Part shown: positions 42,077-45,887 of the stretch, piece by piece | Numbering within the stretch: position 1 is the first letter of the stretch | How the letters are laid out: every line of letters starts with the position of its first letter | NCBI GenBank assembly: GCA_015494395.1 | Contig: WGBG01000158.1 | Span: 1-45,887 of the forward strand | Source: Deltaproteobacteria bacterium | GTDB taxonomy: Bacteria > Desulfobacterota > Dissulfuribacteria > Dissulfuribacterales > QOAL01 | Direction: 5' to 3' | DNA length: 45,887 nt | Made by a program: the position numbers and the translations under genes | Notes under the pieces: generated by a model | What the model saw: only the letters and a program-made list of their open reading frames with translations | What the model was told of the DNA's origin: nothing | The model's database searches: none

Positions 42077-43159
42077 TCAGCTTGCAGATTCACTTCCGGC
42101 TGCAAGTGCCTGGGCCTGAAAGTACGTGCCCAGTGCCTCAATAAGCTCATCAAGATCTCCCTGCATAACAGCCTCAAGCTTGTAAAGGGTGAGCCCTATC
42201 CGGTGGTCGGTAACCCTGCCCTGGGGAAAGTTGTAGGTCCTTATCCGTTCGCTTCTGTCACCAGAGCCCACCATCTGTTTGCGCTCAGCACTTAACTGTT
42301 CATGCTGTTTGCGTTTTTCAAGGTCAAGGAGCCTTGCAGCAAGTACCTTCATTGCCTTTGCACGATTCTTGTGTTGAGACCTTTCATCCTGGCACTGCAC
42401 CACAAGACCTGAGGGTATGTGGGTTATGCGAACTGCTGATTCTGTCTTGTTTACATGCTGACCACCGGCGCCTGATGCACGGTAAACATCAATCCTGAGG
42501 TCAGAGGGATCAATCTCCACATCAACATCATCAGCCTCCGGGAGTACTGCCACAGTCACTGCCGATGTGTGGATGCGCCCCTGTGTCTCTGTATCTGGCA
42601 CGCGCTGCACCCTGTGGGTACCACTTTCATACTTCAGGTGACTGTACACCCTGTTTCCGGAGATCATTGCTATGACCTCCTTGTAGCCGCCTATGCCAGT
42701 GGAGTGTTCACTGAGAATTTCAACCTTCCAGTGTTTTTCTTCAGCATAACGGCAGTACATACGAAACAGATCTGCTGCAAAAAGTGCTGCCTCATCTCCA
42801 CCGGTCCCTGCCCTTATTTCGAGAATGACATTCTTTTCATCCAGAGGGTCCTTGGGCAACAGCAGTTGTTTAAGTTTTGCCTCAAGTTCCTCAGAGCGGG
42901 CCTCAAGTTCTTCCAGTTCTGCCCTGGCAAGCTCCTGCATTTCAGGATCCGGATCATTAAGAAGCTCCCTGTTCTCGGCACACTGCTGCTGAACTTCACA
43001 AAACTCGCGGTTTACCTTGACCACGGCTCCAAGATCAGAATGCTCCTTGGCAATTGCCTGATATTTTTTCTGGTCTTTGAAGACATCCGGGTCACTCAGC
43101 TCCTTTTCAAGCTGGGAGTACCGTTCTTCAAGTTCCTGTAACTTGGCAGTAAGATCCAT
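42077..43159 (-). CDS. prfA: Peptide chain release factor 1
   Basis: The 360-residue RF1 terminates translation at UAA and UAG. The peptidyl-hydrolysis motif [20 protein letters not shown] contains GGQ. The codon-recognition tripeptide region reads [17 protein letters not shown], where E. coli RF1 has PAT; the third-position Thr is kept, so RF1 rather than RF2 is clear. The coiled domain 1 ([20 protein letters not shown]) and the C-terminal [20 protein letters not shown] are normal. It lies in the rho-rpmE-prfA-prmC order on the minus strand, 110 bp after rpmE. Confidence 0.97.
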   Translation of the reverse strand: MDLTAKLQELEERYSQLEKELSDPDVFKDQKKYQAIAKEHSDLGAVVKVNREFCEVQQQCAENRELLNDPDPEMQELARAELEELEARSEELEAKLKQLLLPKDPLDEKNVILEIRAGTGGDEAALFAADLFRMYCRYAEEKHWKVEILSEHSTGIGGYKEVIAMISGNRVYSHLKYESGTHRVQRVPDTETQGRIHTSAVTVAVLPEADDVDVEIDPSDLRIDVYRASGAGGQHVNKTESAVRITHIPSGLVVQCQDERSQHKNRAKAMKVLAARLLDLEKRKQHEQLSAERKQMVGSGDRSERIRTYNFPQGRVTDHRIGLTLYKLEAVMQGDLDELIEALGTYFQAQALAAGSESAS

Positions 43160-43269
43160 TATGCACTGGCGGAGTTTAAAATCTCTGACACGACGGTTGC
43201 ACTGAAAATGTTAAAACAGGGCTTTGCAAGAAAGATCCTGATTAATCCCCTAGGGACATGCAAACAATT

Positions 43270-43482
43270 CTATTTTGCAGCAGCCTTGTCACCGTATTTC
43301 TTACGGAATTTTTCAATACGCCCGGCAGTGTCAACCAGCTTCTGCTTTCCGGTAAAAAACGGATGACACTTGGCGCATATTTCAACCTTTATCTCCTCAA
43401 TGGTTGAGCCAACTTCAAATTCGTTTCCACAGGCACAGCGGGCTGTAGCCTTGTAATATTTGGGATGTATTCCTTCTTTCAT
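43270..43482 (-). CDS. rpmE: Large ribosomal subunit protein bL31, zinc-binding type
   Basis: This 70-residue protein is the C+ form of bL31. It has Cys16 and Cys18 (CACGNEF) and Cys36 and Cys39 ([16 protein letters not shown]) for a zinc ion, plus [11 protein letters not shown] at the start. In several bacteria the zinc form is replaced by a zinc-free paralogue under zinc starvation; no paralogue is in this window. CAGGAG lies about six bases before ATG. A 7-bp hairpin (43507-43529) lies just upstream in the mRNA leader, and a short family A derivative lies between it and rho. Confidence 0.97.
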   Translation of the reverse strand: MKEGIHPKYYKATARCACGNEFEVGSTIEEIKVEICAKCHPFFTGKQKLVDTAGRIEKFRKKYGDKAAAK

Positions 43483-43506
43483 TGTTATTCTCCTGAAACT
43501 GATTTA

Positions 43507-43529
43507 ATTGCCTTTTTCAGGCAGGCAAT
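43507..43529 (-). promoter_or_regulatory. Hairpin in the rpmE mRNA leader
   Basis: ATTGCCT (43507-43513) and AGGCAAT (43523-43529) pair perfectly around a 9-base loop, ending about 25 bp before the rpmE start. bL31 autoregulation through its leader is known in gammaproteobacteria. The position is suggestive, but no conserved structure was checked. A T7 run on the minus strand just upstream (near 43530-43537) could also let this region terminate rho transcripts. Confidence 0.4.
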
Positions 43530-43558
43530 AAAAAAACACCTGCAGGGCTTTAAGTCAA

Positions 43559-43639
43559 CACTAAACGTATCTGTTTCAGCGTACGGACAAACAAGACCAT
43601 TTACCACGCTGAATACATACACTCCAGTTACCATTAAAC
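43559..43639 (+). mobile_element. Short family A derivative (65 bp) between rho and rpmE
   Basis: The element proper is 43567-43631. It has the left end GTATCTGTTTCAGCGTA, the inner segment AAACAAGACCATTTACC from the family A right arm, and the right end CAGTTAC. The flanks CACTAAAC (43559-43566) and CATTAAAC (43632-43639) match at seven of eight positions, which fits an aged 8-bp target duplication. The central part of the full element is deleted. Confidence 0.75.
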
Positions 43640-43645
43640 AAACTG

Positions 43646-44974
43646 TTAGCCCTTGTTCATGGAATTCAGAAACTCTTCATTGCTCTCTGTACTTGCCATC
43701 TTGTCCATGAGAAACTCCATGCTGTCCACAGGATTAAGTGGTGAGAGGAGTTTTCTAAGTATCCACACTCTGTTGAGCACATCAGGCGGAAGCAGCAGGT
43801 CTTCCTTCCTTGTGCCTGAACGGTTGATATCAATGGATGGGAAGATGCGTTTTTCCGTAAGCTTGCGGTCAAGCACGATTTCCATATTGCCGGTTCCCTT
43901 GAATTCCTCAAAGATAACTTCATCCATCCGGCTTCCGGTATCAATCAGGGCAGTGGCAATGATTGTAAGGCTTCCGCCCTCCTCAATATTCCTGGCTGCA
44001 CCAAAAAACCTCTTTGGACGCTGGAGCGCATTTGAGTCAACACCACCTGAAAGTATCTTGCCGCTGGGCGGGACCACTGTGTTATAGGCTCGTGCAAGCC
44101 TGGTAATACTGTCCAGCAGGATTACCACGTCTTTTTTGTGCTCAACAAGCCTCTTGGCTTTTTCAACCACCATCTCGGACACCTGGACATGCCGTTGGGC
44201 AGGTTCATCAAAGGTGGAGCTTATAACTTCTGCATTTACAGAGCGCTGCATATCTGTGACTTCCTCTGGCCTTTCATCAATAAGCAGCACAATCATTATC
44301 ACCTCAGGATGATTGGCCGAGATGCTGTTGGCAATACTCTTCAGAAGCATTGTCTTGCCTGTACGGGGCGGGGCAACAATGAGACCGCGCTGTCCCTTGC
44401 CGATGGGAGTTATGAGGTCCATGATTCTGGCGCCAAGATTGTCAGGAGTGGTTTCAAGGCGCAGGTGTTCCTGAGGATAGAGAGGGGTCAGATTGTCAAA
44501 AAGTATTTTATCAAAGGCGCTTTCCGGCGGGTCAAAATTCAGAGATTCAACCTTCAGCAGTGCAAAGTAGCGCTCGCCCTCTTTTGGCGGGCGTATCTGG
44601 CCTGAAACCGTATCACCGGTATTTAGGTTAAAGCGCCTTATCTGGGATGGAGAGACATAAATATCGTCCGGCCCTGGCAGATAGTTGTAATCAGGGCTGC
44701 GGAGAAATCCGAATCCATCCTGCAGGATTTCAAGCACACCCTGGGCATATACAATGCCGCTTCTGGACATCTGGGTCTTGAGAATGGAAAATATCAGTTC
44801 CTGTTTTCTCTTGCCCCTGGCCGACTCTATTCCAAGCTCTGATGCAAGCTGGTAAAGTTCTGTAACCGGCTGTTTTTTAAGATCATTAAGATTCATGATC
44901 TTCACGGGATTGCCATTTATTGCCGAGGGTTCCCCACCCTGATCCCTGTTGTTGTTTTTGGGTTTTCTCGCCAT
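43646..44974 (-). CDS. rho: Transcription termination factor Rho
   Basis: Counted from ATG 44974 ([14 protein letters not shown]), which is preceded by GAGGTG, the hexameric RNA-dependent ATPase has 442 residues. The N-terminal helix domain starts [20 protein letters not shown]. The cold-shock RNA-binding domain has [20 protein letters not shown] and [20 protein letters not shown]. The ATPase has P-loop [52 protein letters not shown], and GTRKEDLLL near the end. It is essential for Rho-dependent termination. It heads the rho-rpmE-prfA-prmC cluster. The first 27 residues are basic and specific to this lineage; a start at MNLNDL (44896) is possible. Confidence 0.97.
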   Translation of the reverse strand: MARKPKNNNRDQGGEPSAINGNPVKIMNLNDLKKQPVTELYQLASELGIESARGKRKQELIFSILKTQMSRSGIVYAQGVLEILQDGFGFLRSPDYNYLPGPDDIYVSPSQIRRFNLNTGDTVSGQIRPPKEGERYFALLKVESLNFDPPESAFDKILFDNLTPLYPQEHLRLETTPDNLGARIMDLITPIGKGQRGLIVAPPRTGKTMLLKSIANSISANHPEVIMIVLLIDERPEEVTDMQRSVNAEVISSTFDEPAQRHVQVSEMVVEKAKRLVEHKKDVVILLDSITRLARAYNTVVPPSGKILSGGVDSNALQRPKRFFGAARNIEEGGSLTIIATALIDTGSRMDEVIFEEFKGTGNMEIVLDRKLTEKRIFPSIDINRSGTRKEDLLLPPDVLNRVWILRKLLSPLNPVDSMEFLMDKMASTESNEEFLNSMNKG

Positions 44975-44986
44975 CTGGCACCTCAA

Positions 44987-45578
44987 TTCCTCTATAGATT
45001 GTGGCCTGTGATGTCTGCGGTTCTTAACCGGCTCCGGGTGCCACGCCCGGAAGAGTTTATGCCTGAATTTTTCTAAATATCTGGTTGTTTACTTAACGTA
45101 TTTAAACAAATCACATACGCCAAACATGCACCCTGGATAATTAAATGACTGCCGCCCTCTCCCCTTGGATTGCAGGCATGTAAGGCTATTTAATATGAAT
45201 TAGGCACAAAATCAGCACGATGATTAAATTAACGGTGACAGCATAAGCATGACGGAAACGTCCTGAAAAACAGTATATTCAGGAAGTCACCATTAGGATT
45301 ACCTGCGGCAGAAAGCGAATCTTCTGCCCCGACTGATTCTTTAATTTAATTCGTAAAACGGAGTATAAAACTTCAGATAAATTGTGTCCTCGTGCGGATT
45401 ATGATCTGGTATTTTGACTTGCAGAAACTGGAAATTGGTCAGAACCTGACCGTTTCTGAATAGGCATCCACAAGATGTAGCCTCAGGATGTTGTCATATA
45501 GCCTTTAATATGCCTGGTTGTCAATACTATTTTTAACAGAATGATAAAATTTAATGGTTGCAGGTAAAGCCAGATTTC
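44987..45578. other. Non-coding spacer between rho and panE, rich in hairpins
   Basis: No convincing gene lies in these 592 bases. A CCGGG/CCCGG hairpin (45034-45050) falls in the rho leader. At 45234-45291 an outer stem GGTGAC/GTCACC encloses GACG-GAAA-CGTC, a GNRA tetraloop hairpin, and TCCTGAA/TTCAGGA. GGCAGAA/TTCTGCC follows (45307-45328). Then CAGAAAC/GTTTCTG encloses GGTCAG/CTGACC (45422-45458). This density suggests a structured RNA (small RNA or leader), strand unknown. No known riboswitch signature was recognised. Confidence 0.45.
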
Positions 45579-45887
45579 TCAGCACGTCCTCCAACCGGAT
45601 GCCGAGAGCAGTCTGACTATCCTGCAGAGCGTCTGGTTGACCGGTGTAGAGATGTTATACTTGCTTCCGGCATCACACACAAAACCGTTGATATAATCTA
45701 TTTCTGTCCTTGCCCTTCTCATCCTGTCCTGAAGCATTGAGGAGAAATTTTCTGCGGTACTGCGGATAATTTCCTGCACCTGCCAGACTATTTCCTCACT
45801 GTCACAGGGTAACTCCCCCAGGCTTTGCTCCATTACGGCAACTGCCTCCATAACCGCACTTTGCTGCAGTTTGGTGGCATCCGGAAA
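45579..45887 (-). CDS. panE: 2-Dehydropantoate 2-reductase (ketopantoate reductase), C-terminal part
   Basis: The frame is open to the window edge, so only the last 102 residues are visible and the start is missing. DRMRRARTEIDYINGFVCDA with ISTPVNQTLCRIVRLL is the conserved C-terminal helix region of PanE/ApbA ketopantoate reductases (the RRTEIDYINGxV pattern), which makes pantoate for coenzyme A. The NADPH-binding half lies outside the window. It points the same way as rho but is separated from it by nearly 600 bp. Related PanE-like dehydrogenases of other specificity cannot be excluded from the C-terminus alone. Confidence 0.8.
   Translation of the reverse strand, partial: FPDATKLQQSAVMEAVAVMEQSLGELPCDSEEIVWQVQEIIRSTAENFSSMLQDRMRRARTEIDYINGFVCDAGSKYNISTPVNQTLCRIVRLLSASGWRTC

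Noticed and set aside
45234-45291. c-di-GMP (GEMM) riboswitch
   Set aside because: A GNRA-capped stem is present, but the conserved GEMM core segments are absent and no suitable downstream gene follows on the plus strand.

Overview
This 45.9 kb window is a bacterial chromosome segment, most likely from a sulfur- or metal-metabolising member of the Desulfobacterota (the former Deltaproteobacteria). That assignment is an inference from three large multihaem c-type cytochromes (12, 20 and 12 CxxCH motifs), a two-component/stressosome-rich regulatory style and a long-form HflX. No rRNA or tRNA is present to confirm it. Gene order is ordinary for housekeeping genes (rho-rpmE-prfA-prmC, recA-alaS, clpS-clpA, parA-parB, hemC-cobA/hemD), but the spacers are full of non-autonomous mobile elements.

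Layout: 1-1740 carries an ammonium transporter behind a textbook sigma-54 promoter and ending in a strong terminator. 1741-4097 is a small plasmid-like island of unrecognised genes bounded by two direct copies (98% identical) of a 456-bp segment; joining the copies would give a 1903-bp circle with one uninterrupted five-gene operon and one intergenic region holding a perfect hairpin. 4266-7858 holds two signalling proteins (one with a phospho-acceptor domain but no ATPase domain) and an Mrp/ApbC-type Fe-S carrier lacking its usual CxxC. 8148-14487 holds tlyA, clpS-clpA and glgP. 14659-18920 is a four-gene cytochrome operon built by shuffling an 8-haem module and a 4-haem tail. 19173-29983 holds comF, icd, a flavodoxin-like reductase, gmhA with a deoxyhypusine-synthase-like partner, an FmdB zinc ribbon, hemC-cobA/hemD, a sensor kinase and hflX. 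30038-31750 is parAB. 31766-36146 is a stressosome cluster read right to left: rsbR, rsbS, rsbT, an RsbT-RsbX fusion, and a kinase-like protein with a decayed RsbT-like N-terminus and Asp at the position of the phospho-acceptor His. 36299-45887 holds alaS, recA, rpsU, prmC, prfA, rpmE, rho and the C-terminal part of a ketopantoate reductase.

Three dispersed repeat families explain most intergenic DNA. Family A (about 217-227 bp, imperfect terminal inverted repeats starting GTA, 8-bp target duplications) resembles an IS66-derived MITE. Family B (exactly 210 bp in three copies, 14-bp terminal inverted repeats, 3-bp target duplications, a central hairpin with covarying base pairs) is a second MITE whose ends supply the stop codons of two neighbouring genes. 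Family C (about 85 bp) occurs twice in opposite orientation.

The most interesting systems are the stressosome cluster with its RsbT-RsbX fusion and pseudo-kinase output, the modular cytochromes (44 haem sites in three proteins), the 1.9-kb circle-like island, the two MITE families, and a heavily hairpinned non-coding stretch between rho and panE.
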